DNA of 64,000 nucleotides from CAIWHR01 sp963779805 (GTDB taxonomy: Bacteria > Pseudomonadota > Gammaproteobacteria > Burkholderiales > Casimicrobiaceae). The notes below the pieces were generated by a model. That model saw nothing but the letters and a program-made list of their open reading frames with translations, ran no database searches and had not been told where the DNA came from. Both the position numbers and the translations under genes were made by a program. The stretch lies in contig CAVZZN010000003.1 of NCBI GenBank assembly GCA_963779805.1, forward strand, positions 496,001 through 560,000. The letters are read 5' to 3'. Of this stretch, positions 1 to 10,207 are shown piece by piece; the stretch's first letter is position 1, and the number at the start of each line of letters is the position of its first letter.

Positions 1-96
1 GACGTAGGACGCGGCCGGGTCCGCGCCCCGACGCGAGGCGATCGTGGCGGCGAGCCGGTCGAGCACGTCCGGGGCGCTGCCCTCAGCCGGGTCCAT
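1..96 (-). CDS. hisE: phosphoribosyl-ATP pyrophosphatase, 5' part only
   Basis: HisE hydrolyses phosphoribosyl-ATP to phosphoribosyl-AMP, step 2 of histidine synthesis. Only about 32 N-terminal residues lie in the window; the gene runs off the left edge. After a short acidic leader the residues VLDRLAATIASRRGADPAAS match the usual HisE start (LxxIxxRkxxdPxxSYv). The ATG at 96 overlaps the end of hisI by 14 bases, as expected for adjacent his genes. The identification rests on a short stretch plus its position. Confidence 0.85.
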   Translation of the reverse strand, partial: MDPAEGSAPDVLDRLAATIASRRGADPAASYV

Positions 97-505
97 AGAT
101 CGATTCCGGATCCTTGAGCACGGGCTCGTCCTCCACCCAGTGCCCGTTGTCCAGACGCAGGAAGAAGCAGCGCTCGCGGCCCGTGTGGCAGGCGATGCCG
201 CCGACCTGATCCACGGACAGCAGGACGGCGTCGTTGTCGCAGTCGAGACGGATCTCGCGCACGCGCTGCACGTGCCCCGACTGCTCGCCCTTGCGCCACA
301 GCCGCTGGCGCGAGCGCGACCAGTAGTGCGCTTCGCCCGTCGCGGCCGTGCGCGCGAGCGCCTCGCGGCTCATCCAGGCGAGCGTGAGCACCCGGCCCGA
401 CGTTGCATCCTGCGCGATCGCCGCGACGAGGCCGTCGCTCGACCAGCGCACCGCGTCGAGCCACGCGGCGCCGTGCAGGGACGAGACCGAAGCGTCGGCG
501 CTCAT
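83..505 (-). CDS. hisI: phosphoribosyl-AMP cyclohydrolase
   Basis: HisI opens the purine ring of phosphoribosyl-AMP (step 3 of histidine synthesis) and is a cytosolic zinc enzyme. The 140-residue product has the family core: LTLAWMSREAL, then GEAHYWSRSRQRLWRKGE with the S-R-S-R substrate loop, then LDCDNDAVLLSV and GIACHTGRERCFF, which carry the zinc-binding cysteines. It is the monofunctional form, with HisE encoded separately downstream, as is common in betaproteobacteria. An in-frame upstream ATG exists inside hisF, but the ATG at 505 gives the normal family length and leaves 4 bases to the hisF stop. Confidence 0.95.
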   Translation of the reverse strand: MSADASVSSLHGAAWLDAVRWSSDGLVAAIAQDATSGRVLTLAWMSREALARTAATGEAHYWSRSRQRLWRKGEQSGHVQRVREIRLDCDNDAVLLSVDQVGGIACHTGRERCFFLRLDNGHWVEDEPVLKDPESIYGPG

Positions 506-509
506 CGGC

Positions 510-1271
<762 letters not shown>

Positions 1272-1365
1272 GGACGTGCGAGCGGAGGAGCGCGGCGGGA
1301 AGCGATCGACGCGGCGGCGCGGCGCGATGGCCGCAAGCGCCGCGCTCGAGCGCCCGCCGATTGCG

Positions 1366-2100
1366 CTACTCGCCCTTCGCGGCCTTCATGGCCGCCTTGA
1401 AATCGAGCTTGCCTTCGTACAGCGCGCGACCGGCGATGGCGCCGATGATGCCGTCGTTCTCGTACTTCACGAGCTCGCGGATGTCCTCGATGGAGGCGAT
1501 GCCGCCCGAGGCGATGACCGGGATCTTGAGCGAGCGCGCGAGCTTCACCGTCGCCTCGATGTTCACGCCGGTCATCATGCCGTCGCGCCCGATGTCGGTG
1601 TAGACGATCGCCTCGACGCCGTAGTCCTCGAACTTCTTGGCGAGGTCGATGACGTCGTGGCCGGTCATCTTGGACCAGCCGTCGGTCGCGACCTTGCCTT
1701 CGCGCGCGTCGAGCCCGACCACGATGTGACCCGGGAACGCATAGCACGCATCCTGCAGGAAGCCGGGATTCTTCACCGCCGCCGTGCCGATGATCACGTA
1801 CGTGATGCCGTCATCGAGATAGCGTTCGATGGTGTCGAGGTCGCGGATGCCGCCCCCGAGCTGCACCGGGATCTCCTCGCCGATCACGCTCACGATCTCG
1901 CGGATGGCGAGCTCGTTGCGCGGCACGCCGGCCACCGCGCCGTTGAGATCGACGATGTGCAGCCGCTCCGCGCCTAGCTCGAGCCAATGCTGCGCCATGG
2001 CGGCGGGGTCTTCGGAGAACACGGTCGCCGAGTGCATCTCGCCCTGCTTCAGGCGTACGCAATGACCGTCCTTGATGTCGATCGCGGGAATGATCTGCAT
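1366..2100 (-). CDS. hisA: ProFAR isomerase
   Basis: HisA isomerises the aminoaldose ProFAR to the aminoketose PRFAR, the substrate of HisHF. The 244-residue barrel starts MQIIPAIDIKDGHCVRL with catalytic Asp8, has the second catalytic Asp at 131 (VVGLDAREG), and carries phosphate loops PVQLGGGIRD and VIASGGIAS. It is paralogous to hisF next door. The frame is intact. About 70 bases separate it from hisH. Confidence 0.97.
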   Translation of the reverse strand: MQIIPAIDIKDGHCVRLKQGEMHSATVFSEDPAAMAQHWLELGAERLHIVDLNGAVAGVPRNELAIREIVSVIGEEIPVQLGGGIRDLDTIERYLDDGITYVIIGTAAVKNPGFLQDACYAFPGHIVVGLDAREGKVATDGWSKMTGHDVIDLAKKFEDYGVEAIVYTDIGRDGMMTGVNIEATVKLARSLKIPVIASGGIASIEDIRELVKYENDGIIGAIAGRALYEGKLDFKAAMKAAKGE

Positions 2101-2171
2101 GGGCAGCGGGAGTGGGCCAGTGACGGCGGGCGGGAAACCGGGAGGACGGTGCAGCGGCGCGACAGGGTGCG

Positions 2172-2810
2172 TCAGGCGCGACCGTCCCAGGCTACGAAAT
2201 TGGCGAGGAGCTTGAGGCCAGCGCGGTGGCTCTTTTCGGGATGGAACTGGGTCGCGAAGATATTAGCCCGCGCCACAGCGCAAGTAAACGGCGTCGGGTA
2301 ATCCGCTTCGCCCGCCACCACCGCGCGGTCCGCGGGTTCCGGATAATAGCTGTGCGCGAAGTAGAACCGGCTCTCGTCCGGTATGCCTTCCCACAGCGGA
2401 TGCGCCTTCACCTGCCGCACGCGGTTCCAGCCCATGTGCGGCACCTTCAGCCGCGCGCCCGACGCGTCGACCATCGCCTCGTCGCGAAAGCGCACCACGC
2501 GGCCGTGCAGAAGGCCCAAGCCCCGCGTCGGGCCCTCCTCCGAGATGTCGAACAGCATCTGCAGTCCGAGGCAGATGCCCAGGAACGGCCGCTCGGCGAG
2601 GCTTTCGCACAGCACGTTCGACAAGCCGCTGTCGGCGAGGCATTGCATGCAGTCGGGCATCGCGCTCTGGCCCGGCAGCACCACGCGGTCCGCGCGCCGG
2701 ATCACGTCCGGATCGGCGCTGATCACGACCTGCGCCTGCGGCGCGACGAACTTGAGCGCCTTCGCCACCGAGCGCAGGTTGCCCATCCCGTAGTCGACAA
2801 CGACGAGCAT
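2172..2810 (-). CDS. hisH: imidazole glycerol phosphate synthase, glutamine amidotransferase subunit
   Basis: HisH hydrolyses glutamine and channels ammonia to HisF. The 212-residue class I amidotransferase has the nucleophile elbow FLGICLGLQ (Cys80), the oxyanion strand around VVLPGQSA, and the catalytic His/Glu in FHPEKSHRAG near the C-terminus. It starts with the typical MLVVVDYGMGNLRSV. The gene begins 9 bases after the hisB stop, so the two are probably cotranscribed. Confidence 0.97.
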   Translation of the reverse strand: MLVVVDYGMGNLRSVAKALKFVAPQAQVVISADPDVIRRADRVVLPGQSAMPDCMQCLADSGLSNVLCESLAERPFLGICLGLQMLFDISEEGPTRGLGLLHGRVVRFRDEAMVDASGARLKVPHMGWNRVRQVKAHPLWEGIPDESRFYFAHSYYPEPADRAVVAGEADYPTPFTCAVARANIFATQFHPEKSHRAGLKLLANFVAWDGRA

Positions 2811-2819
2811 CGACAGGCC

Positions 2820-3431
2820 CTAGAGCGCGCCCTTGGTGGACGGGATGACGCCGGCAGCGCGCGCATCGGCGGCGACCGCCATGCGCAGCGCACGCGCGAA
2901 CGCCTTGAACACCGTCTCCGCCTGGTGATGGGCGTTGTCGCCGCGCAGGTTGTCGATGTGCACGGTCACGAGCGCGTGATTGACGAGGCCCTGGAAGAAT
3001 TCGTGCGCGAGATCCACGTCGAAGGTGCCGATGAGCGCGCGGGTGAACGGCACGTGGAACTCGAGCCCCGGCCGGCCCGAGAGATCGACCACCGCGCGGG
3101 AGAGCGCTTCGTCGAGCGGCACGTACGCGTAGCCGTAGCGCACCAGGCCCTTCTTGTCGCCGAGCGCAGCTTTCAGCGCCTGACCGAACGTGATGCCGAT
3201 GTCCTCGACGGTGTGGTGCGCGTCGATGTGCAGGTCGCCCTTGGCCTGCACGGTGAGGTCGACGAGACCGTGCCGCGCGATCTGGTCGAGCATGTGATCG
3301 AGGAACGGCACGCCGGTGTCGAGGCTCGCGCGCCCGCTGCCGTCGAGATCGAGCTCGACCCTGATCTCGGTTTCGGCGGTCTTGCGCGTCACCGCGGCGC
3401 GGCGCGGCGCCGGAGCGGTCGGAGCATTCAT
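2820..3431 (-). CDS. hisB: imidazoleglycerol-phosphate dehydratase
   Basis: Removes water from imidazole glycerol phosphate to form imidazole acetol phosphate. The 203-residue product is the monofunctional dehydratase, lacking the phosphatase half of the enterobacterial fusion. It shows the duplicated manganese-binding histidine signatures DHMLDQIARHG and HIDAHHTVEDIG, then a second set around HEFFQGLVNHA and DNAHHQAETVFKA. The ATG at 3431 overlaps the hisC stop by 4 bases (ATGA), suggesting translational coupling. Confidence 0.96.
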   Translation of the reverse strand: MNAPTAPAPRRAAVTRKTAETEIRVELDLDGSGRASLDTGVPFLDHMLDQIARHGLVDLTVQAKGDLHIDAHHTVEDIGITFGQALKAALGDKKGLVRYGYAYVPLDEALSRAVVDLSGRPGLEFHVPFTRALIGTFDVDLAHEFFQGLVNHALVTVHIDNLRGDNAHHQAETVFKAFARALRMAVAADARAAGVIPSTKGAL

Positions 3432-4524
3432 GCGAGCTTCCCCAGGGCCGCGAGCAGGACGTCGTTCTCGCGCGGCGTACCCACCGTGATTCGAAGGCAT
3501 TGTGCGAGCAGCGGGTGCCACCCGTCGACGTTCTTGACGAGGATACCTGCATCGAGCAGCGCTGCGAACCAGGCGCGCGCATCGGGCACGCGCGCCAGCA
3601 CGAAATTGGTCCGTGTGGGGTACACCGTCACGCCCCGCAATCGTGCAAGCGCCTCCTCGAGGCGTGCCCGTTCGGAGCGGATCTCGGCCGCCTGAGCGGC
3701 GAGCAGCTCCCGCTCGGCGAGCAGCACGGGCGCGACCGCCTGCGTGAACACGTTGAGGTTGTACGGCGGACGCAGCTTGTCGAGCTCGTGCGTCCACGCC
3801 GGCGCGGCGACCGCATAGCCCAGGCGCAAGCCCGCCATGCCGACCTTCGACACGGTGCGCAGCACCAGCACGTTGGGGAATTCGCGCGATGCGCGGCAGG
3901 AAGCTCGCGCCGGCGAACGCCTGGTACGCCTCGTCGATCACGACGAGACCCGGCGTGGCCGCGATGATCCGCTCGAGGTCGCTTTCCGCGAACAGGTTGC
4001 CGGTCGGATTGTTCGGGTAGGAAAGGAACACGAGCGCCGGCTGCTCGCGCGCGATGGCGGCGAGCATCGCGTCGATGTCGAGCGAGAAATCCTCGCGCAG
4101 CGAAACGCCGACGAAGCGCATGCCCGCGTAGAGCGCGTTCATCCGGTACATGACGAACGTCGGCTCGGGCGCGAGCATCGCCGCACCGGGTCGCGCCAAC
4201 GCGCGAGGTGATGATCGTGATGAGCTCGTCCGAGCCGTTGCCGAGCACGAGGCCGAGATCGGGGCCGATCGCGTAGGCGTCGCGCAACGCCGACTTGACG
4301 CGCTCGGCGCCGCCGTCGGGATAGCGGTTGACGTCGACCCCACGCGCCGCGGCCGCCACCTTGTCGCGGACGTCGGCCGGCAGCGGATACGGATTCTCCA
4401 TCGCGTCGAGCTTGATGCGGCCCTGCGCCTTGGCGACGACGTAGGCGCTCAGCGCGCGGATCTCGGGGCGCACGAGGGCCGCGGCGCGCTGCGCTGCCGA
4501 TGACCGGGGTGTGCTGTCGCTCAT
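3428..4524 (-). CDS. hisC: histidinol-phosphate aminotransferase (two single-base insertions)
   Basis: PLP enzyme that transaminates imidazole acetol phosphate with glutamate. The family sequence is spread over three frames: 4524 to about 4203 (N-terminus through VLGNGSDELITIITS), about 4203 to 3886 (ALARPGAAMLAPEPTFVMY to SFLPRIA), and 3886 to 3428 (EFPNVLVLRTVSKVGMAG, with the PLP lysine, to the stop). Dropping one base at each junction gives a 364-residue protein of normal length. The gene sits between hisD and hisB in the expected order. I consider it a functional gene with two sequence errors; real disruption cannot be excluded without reads. Confidence 0.9.
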
Positions 4525-4634
4525 GCTGCGTGCTTCGCTCGTGGCGAGCCGTCGGTTGCGCGGGCCGGTGTGGATCGGGCGAGCGCGGCGCGCGTGCGCG
4601 GCCCGCCGCGGGTCAGTGGGTCGAAGGGCCTGGT

Positions 4635-5982
4635 TCAATGCTCCGCACGGTCGGGAGCCTCCGGTGCGATGCGGTATTCCGCGCTGCGCGCGTGCGCGGT
4701 GAGGCCCTCGCCGTGCGCGAGCACGCTCGCGACCCGGCCCAGGCTGCGCGACGCCTCGGGGGAGACCGCGAGCACGCTCGAGCGCTTCTGGAAATCGTAC
4801 ACGCCGAGCGGCGAGGAGAAACGCGCGGTGCGTCCGGTCGGCAGCACGTGATTGGGCCCGGCGCAGTAATCGCCGAGCGCCTCCGACGTGTGATGCCCCA
4901 TGAAGATCGCGCCCGCGTGGCGGATCTTCGGCAGCAGCGCTGCCGGCTCGCGCACGGCGAGCTCCAGGTGCTCGGGCGCAACGCGATTGGCCACCGCGCA
5001 GGCTTCGTCGAGGTTGCGCACCTTGACCAGCGCGCCGCGGTTGGCGAACGACGGCGATGATGATCGCCCGCCGCGGCATGTCGCGGATCTGCCGCTGCGC
5101 GCTTTGCGCGACGGCCTCGAGCAGGGCTTCGTCCGGCGTGAGCAGGATCGCCTGCGCGAGCTCGTCGTGCTCGGCCTGCGAAAAGAGGTCCATCGCGACC
5201 CAGTCGGGATGCGCGCTGCCGTCGGCGATGACGAGGATCTCGGACACGCCCGCGACCATGTCGATGCCGACGGCGCCGAACACGCGCCGCTTGGCCGCCG
5301 CGACGTACGCATTGCCCGGTCCGCAGATCTTGTCCACGGCGGGCACCGTCGCGGTGCCGTAGGCGAGCGCGGCGATCGCCTGCGCGCCGCCGATGGTGAA
5401 CGCGCGCGACACCCCGGCGATGTGCGCGGCCGCGAGCACGAGCGCATTGCGCGCGCCGTCCGGCGTGGGCACGACCATGATGATCTCGGGCACGCCGGCC
5501 ACGTGCGCGGGAATCGCGTTCATCAGCACCGACGACGGATACGCTGCCTTGCCGCCGGGCACGTAGATCCCGACGCGATCGAGCGGCGTGATCTGCTGGC
5601 CGAACTCGCTGCCGTCGTCGTCGCGATAGGACCACGACGTCAGCTTCTGGCGCTCGTGATACGCGCGCACGCGCTGCGCCGCCACGCCGAGCGCGTCGCG
5701 CTGGTCCGCCGGGAGCCCGTCGAAGGCGGCCTTCATCGCCGCCGGCGAGATCTCCAGTGCGGCGGCGTTGCCCACCTGCAGCCGATCGAACTGCGCGGTG
5801 TAGTCGAGCAGCGCGGCATCGCCGCGCGCGCGCACGTCGGCGACGATGCTCGCGACACGCGCGTCGACCTGCGGATCCTGCGCGGCCTCGAAGGCGATGA
5901 GACGGCCGAAATCGCGATCGAAATCCGCGCTCGTGGTGTCCAGGATGCGCAACGTCAGGGTGCCTTGGGATGCGTCGTTCAT
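4635..5982 (-). CDS. hisD: histidinol dehydrogenase (one single-base insertion)
   Basis: Catalyses the last two steps, oxidising L-histidinol to histidine with 2 NAD+. The first frame covers the N-terminus, the NAD/zinc regions VGIYVPGGKAAYPSSVLM and KICGPGNAYVAAAKRRV, and FSQAEHDELAQA with the catalytic Glu-His. The second frame, from about 5050, continues ANRGALVKVRNLDEA, GAIFMGHHTSEALGDYCAGP, NHVLPTGRTARFSSPLG. Removing one base restores 448 residues. Its ATG at 5982 overlaps the hisG stop by 4 bases. Confidence 0.93.
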
Positions 5983-6677
5983 GCGCCCCCCCGCACCGGA
6001 ATCGCGGCCGGCGCTTGCGATCCGGCGCTGCGCCGCTGCGCCACCGCGGCGGACAGCGCCTCGAGCAGCGGCTGCACGAGGGCGCGCTTCAACTTCAGCG
6101 CGGCCGGATTCACGACGAGGCGCGCGCTGATCGGCATGATGTCCTCGACCGCCACCAGATCGTTCGCCTTGAGCGTGTTGCCGGTGCTCACGAGGTCGAC
6201 GATCACGTCGGCGAGGCCGGTGAGGGGCGCAAGCTCCATCGAGCCGTACAGCTTGATGAGGTCGGCATGCATGCCCTTCGCCGCGAAGTGCTCGCGCGCG
6301 GTCTTCACGTACTTGGTCGCGACGCGCAGCCGACCGCCGCGCTGCACGGAGGCCCCCCAGTCGAACCCGCGCCGCGTGGCCACCGCCATGCGACAACGTC
6401 CGATCTCGAGGTCGAGCGGCTGATAGAGGCCTTCGCCGCCGTGCTCGAGCAGCACGTCCTTGCCCGCGACACCCAGATCGGCGGCCCCGTACTCCACGTA
6501 GGTCGGAACGTCGGAGGCGCGCACGATGAGCAGCGAGACGTCCGCGCGATTGGTGCCGATGATGAGCTTGCGCGACTGCTCCGGATCTTCCGCCGGGCGA
6601 ACGCCGGCGGCCGCGAGCAGCGGCAGGGTCTCGTCGAAGATGCGCCCCTTGGACAGGGCGAGGGTCACGGTGGGCAC
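5979..6677 (-). CDS. hisG: ATP phosphoribosyltransferase, short form
   Basis: First, committed step of histidine synthesis: joins ATP and PRPP. At 232 residues it is the short HisG type, ending shortly after VNPAALKLKRALVQPLLEAL and lacking the C-terminal regulatory domain that binds histidine. Family signatures include LALSKGRIFDETLPLL and the PRPP-binding DVIVDLVSTGNTLKAN. Short HisG proteins need HisZ, a HisRS-like subunit, for activity and feedback control; no hisZ occurs in this window, so it should be elsewhere. This gene heads the his operon; guaD lies 55 bases upstream on the same strand. Confidence 0.96.
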   Translation of the reverse strand: MPTVTLALSKGRIFDETLPLLAAAGVRPAEDPEQSRKLIIGTNRADVSLLIVRASDVPTYVEYGAADLGVAGKDVLLEHGGEGLYQPLDLEIGRCRMAVATRRGFDWGASVQRGGRLRVATKYVKTAREHFAAKGMHADLIKLYGSMELAPLTGLADVIVDLVSTGNTLKANDLVAVEDIMPISARLVVNPAALKLKRALVQPLLEALSAAVAQRRSAGSQAPAAIPVRGGA

Positions 6678-6732
6678 GGCTCGGAATGACGCGAAACGCC
6701 TGAAGACGCGAAACGCCTGAAAAGATGCAATC

Positions 6733-8104
6733 TTACCGGAGCGCGCCTGGCGGCCGACCGGCGGCCTTTTCCTGGCGCTCGTGCGCGGGCCGCCCGGCGA
6801 TCCACGTCGCGGCCACCGCGCGATCGTCGCCGAGCATCATGAGGACCGCGAGCAGCTCGCCGATGCTCTCGCACCGGGCGCTGCGATACGCGAGAAGCGG
6901 CGTCGCGCCAGGATCGAGCACGAGCACGTCGGCCTCGTGCCCCGGGTCGAGCGCGCCCACGCTGCCTGCCAGATCGAGCGCTTCGGCCGCGCCGCGAGTC
7001 GCGAGCCACCACGCCTGCGCGGCGGTGAGCGCAAACCCGGTGTGCCGCGCGACCCTGTAGGCCTCGGCCATGGTCGCGAGCATCGACAGCGACGTGCCGC
7101 CCCCCACGTCGGAGGCGAGGGCCACGCGCACGGGTCGCTGCGCGTGCTTGGCCTCGCCGAGGCGGAAGTGACCGCTGCCGAGGAATGCGTTCGAGGTCGG
7201 ACAGTGCGCGATCGCGGCCTCGGCGTCGTGCAGGCGCTGCCACGCGCGCTCGTCGAGGTAGAGCCCGTGCCCGAACACGCTGCGCCGGCCGACGAGGCCG
7301 TGCCGGTCGTACACGTCGAGGTAATCGCGCGCTTCGCGGATGCAGGCGCTGCACCCATTCGACTTCGGCGGGCGTCTCCGCCAGGTGCGTCTGCAGGTAC
7401 AGGCCCGCGTGGCTGCGCAGCAGGGCGCCCGCGAGCTCGAGCTGCTCCGGCGTCGACGTCGGCGCAAAGCGCGGCGTGACGGCATACGCGAGCCGGTCCC
7501 GGCCGTGCCAGCGCGCGATCAGCGCGCGCGCATCGTCGTAGGCGGACTGCGCGGTGTCGAGCAACGCGGCGGGTGCGTGCCGGTCCATGCACACCTTGCC
7601 CGCGATCATGCGCATGTTCCGCCGCTGCGCGGCCTCGAAGAATGCGTCCGCCGACGCCGCGTGCACGGTGCCGTACACCGCGGCCGTGGTGGTGCCCTGG
7701 CGCAGGCATTCGTCGAGGAAGAGCTCGGCCGTCGAGCGCGCGATCGCGGCGTCCGCGAACTTCGCCTCCAGCGGGAAGGTGTGCTGCGTGAGCCAGTCGA
7801 GAAGCGTGTGCCCGCAGGTGCCGATCACGCCGAGCTGCGCGTAGTGCACGTGCGCGTCGACGAAACCCGGCACGATGAGCGCGTTGGCGTGCCGCTCGAC
7901 CGTCGTCTGCGGCGGCAGCGTCGGCAGCACGGATGCGGCCGGCCCGAACGCGACGATGCGGCCGTCGCGCATCGCCACCACGGCATCGGCTTCGTAGCGC
8001 ATCGCTTCGCTCTCGGGCAGCGCGAACGGATCGCCGCGAAACGAGATCGCGGCGCCGCGCAGCGCGACCGGCATGCCGCCCCCTCGCGCGGCGGCCATGC
8101 TCAT
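6733..8104 (-). CDS. guaD: guanine deaminase (one single-base insertion)
   Basis: Amidohydrolase converting guanine to xanthine and ammonia. Visible GuaD features are the metal-binding PGFVDAHVHYAQLGVIG, VCMDRHAPAALLD, THLAETPAEVEWV, SVFGHGLYL, CPTSNAFLGSG and the metal aspartate in ASDVGGGTSLSML. The N-terminal part (from 8104) and C-terminal part (to 6733) are in different frames; removing one base near 7338 joins HP to EARDYLDVYDRHG and gives 456 residues. The start at 8104 overlaps the queF stop (ATGA). Its position between queF and hisG is not the usual place for guaD. Confidence 0.92.
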
Positions 8105-8922
8105 TGCCGCGCCGTGCGCGCGTTGACGGGCGGCGGCATCGGCACGCTGCTGCGATACGGATTGATGTCGACACCGCCGCGCCGCGTGAAGCGCGCGTGC
8201 ACGGCGAGGCGCACCGGCGAGCAGCGCGCCGTGATGTCGCTGTAGATGCGCTCGACGCAATGCTCGTGGAAGCCGGGATGGCGCCGGAACGACACGAGGT
8301 AGCGCAACAGGCCCGCGGCATCGATCGCGCCGCCTTCGTAGCTCACCGCCACGCTCGCGTAATCGGGTTGGCCGGTGACCGGGCACAGCGACCGGAAGAG
8401 CCGCGTGAACACCGTCTCCTGGACCGTCTCGCCGCGCGTGACGAGCGCATCGGGGGCGGGCACGTAGGCGTCCATCGCGAGCGGCAGGTCGTCGAGACAG
8501 CGCCCCGGCGGCTCCGCGTGCGGGATTTGCGCGAACGCTTCCGGCGCGTGCAGCGTCACCGCGACGTCCGCGCCCGTCGCCTGCGCGAGATCGCGCGCGA
8601 TGGCTTCGCGCACGGCGCCGGCCGAAGCGAACGCCGTCTGGTTGAACGCGGTGAGATAGAGCTTCACCGACTTGGACTCGACGATCCTGGGCGACTGCGC
8701 CGGCACCCGGAAGGTCATGATCGCGACTTGCGGCTTGCCTCCGGGGTCGAGCCACGACAGCTCGTACGCGGTCCACACGTCCTCGCCATGGAACGGCAGC
8801 ACGGCGCCGATGCCGAGCTCGGAGCGCAATGGCGCGCGCTCGACCGGAAACAGCAGCGCCGGATCGTAGCGGTCCTGGTAGACCGTGGCGTGCCCCAGCG
8901 GCGAGGCGCGAAGATCCGTCAT
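8101..8922 (-). CDS. queF: NADPH-dependent 7-cyano-7-deazaguanine reductase
   Basis: Reduces the nitrile of preQ0 to the amine preQ1 in queuosine biosynthesis. At 273 residues it is the long, tandem tunnelling-fold type seen in gamma- and betaproteobacteria. Key segments are RIVESKSVKLYLTAFNQT (substrate-binding Glu), LFRSLCPVTGQPDYAS with the nucleophilic cysteine, and SFRRHPGFHEHCVERI. It is coupled by a 4-base overlap to guaD. The ATG at 8922 lies 26 bases after the murA stop, so it may be read from the same message. Confidence 0.95.
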   Translation of the reverse strand: MTDLRASPLGHATVYQDRYDPALLFPVERAPLRSELGIGAVLPFHGEDVWTAYELSWLDPGGKPQVAIMTFRVPAQSPRIVESKSVKLYLTAFNQTAFASAGAVREAIARDLAQATGADVAVTLHAPEAFAQIPHAEPPGRCLDDLPLAMDAYVPAPDALVTRGETVQETVFTRLFRSLCPVTGQPDYASVAVSYEGGAIDAAGLLRYLVSFRRHPGFHEHCVERIYSDITARCSPVRLAVHARFTRRGGVDINPYRSSVPMPPPVNARTARQ

Positions 8923-8948
8923 GACCGGGCGATCGGGCGCGAGCGCGT

Positions 8949-10202
8949 TCAGGCCACCCGGCGAATGGCCGCGCCGAGCGCCGAGAGCTTGTCCTCGATG
9001 CGCTCGTAGCCGCGGTCGAGGTGATAGATCCGATCGATGACGGTGTCGCCCTCGGCGATCAGCCCGGCGATCACGAGACACGCCGAGGCACGCAGGTCGG
9101 TTGCCATCACGTTCGCGCCCGTGAGCTTGGGCGTGCCGCGCACGCGCGCGGTGCTGCCGTCGACCTCGATGTGCGCACCCAGGCGGCGCAGCTCCTGCAC
9201 GTGCATCATCCGGTTCTCGAAGATCGTCTCGGTGATCTCGGTGACGCCGTCGGCGAGGGTAGCCACGGCCATCATCTGCGCCTGCATGTCGGTGGGAAAG
9301 CCCGGGTACGGCGCCGTCGCGAGACGAATCGGGCGCAGCGCTCCGCGGCGAGCGACGCGCAGGTGGCCGTCGATCGTCCGGATCTCGGCACCCGCCTCGC
9401 GCAACGCCACGATCACCGCAGCGAGCGTCGACGCGTCGGCGCCGAGCAGCACGGCGTCCCCGCCGCTCGCCGCGATGGCCGCGAGAAACGTGCCGGTCTC
9501 GATGCGGTCGGGCATGATCGCGTGCGTCGCGGCGTGCAACTCGCGCACGCCTTCGATCGTGATGCGCGTCGTGCCCTCGCCCGCAATGCGCGCGCCCATC
9601 GCCTTGAGGCAGCGGGCGAGATCGACGACTTCCGGCTCCTGGGCCGCGTTCTCGAGCACCGTGGTGCCCTCGGCGAGCACTGCCGCCATCAGCAGGTTCT
9701 CGGTGCCGGTGACGGTGACGAGGTCGAACCGGAATTGCGCTCCCCTGAGGCGCGCAGCCCGCGCATTGATGTAGCCGTGCTCGACGTCGATGGCGGCGCC
9801 CATCGCTTCGAGGCCCTTCACGTGCTGGTCCACGGGACGCAGGCCGATGGCGCAGCCGCCAGGCATGGACACGCGCGCCTCGCCGCAACGCGCGAGCAGC
9901 GGACCCAGGGCGAGGATCGAGGCGCGCATCGTCTTCACGAGCTCGTACGGCGCGAGGGGCCAGTCGATCTCGCGCGCATCGAGCACGACCCTGCCGTCGC
10001 TGCCCGCCTCCACGCGCACGCCCATCTGCCCGAGCAGCGTCTGCATCGTGCGCACGTCGTTCAGGCGCGGAACGTTGGCGAGCGTGAGCGGATCGCGCGT
10101 GAGCAAGGCGGCGCACAGGATCGGCAGCGCCGCGTTCTTGGCGCCGGACACGCGCACCTCGCCGCGCAGCGCGCGGCCGCCTTCGATGAGCAGCTTGTCC
10201 AT
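8949..10202 (-). CDS. murA: UDP-N-acetylglucosamine 1-carboxyvinyltransferase
   Basis: First committed step of peptidoglycan synthesis: transfers enolpyruvate from PEP to UDP-GlcNAc. The 417-residue protein is full length: it starts MDKLLIEGGRALRGEVRVSG AKNAA, and the PEP-binding, fosfomycin-sensitive cysteine is present (Cys117 in MPGGCAIGLRP). The C-terminal domain includes PGFPTDMQAQMMA and MATDLRASACLVIAGLIAEG. Because Cys117 is not replaced by Asp, the enzyme would be expected to be fosfomycin-sensitive. The start lies 5 bases after the ibaG stop. Confidence 0.97.
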   Translation of the reverse strand: MDKLLIEGGRALRGEVRVSGAKNAALPILCAALLTRDPLTLANVPRLNDVRTMQTLLGQMGVRVEAGSDGRVVLDAREIDWPLAPYELVKTMRASILALGPLLARCGEARVSMPGGCAIGLRPVDQHVKGLEAMGAAIDVEHGYINARAARLRGAQFRFDLVTVTGTENLLMAAVLAEGTTVLENAAQEPEVVDLARCLKAMGARIAGEGTTRITIEGVRELHAATHAIMPDRIETGTFLAAIAASGGDAVLLGADASTLAAVIVALREAGAEIRTIDGHLRVARRGALRPIRLATAPYPGFPTDMQAQMMAVATLADGVTEITETIFENRMMHVQELRRLGAHIEVDGSTARVRGTPKLTGANVMATDLRASACLVIAGLIAEGDTVIDRIYHLDRGYERIEDKLSALGAAIRRVA

Positions 10203-10207
10203 CCGCG

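Noticed and set aside
3628..6396. A 922-codon minus-strand frame that looks like a HisG-HisD-HisC fusion
   Set aside because: It contains out-of-frame hisG, the 5' part of hisD and the 5' part of hisC, linked only by the insertions. Each gene has its own start and stop.
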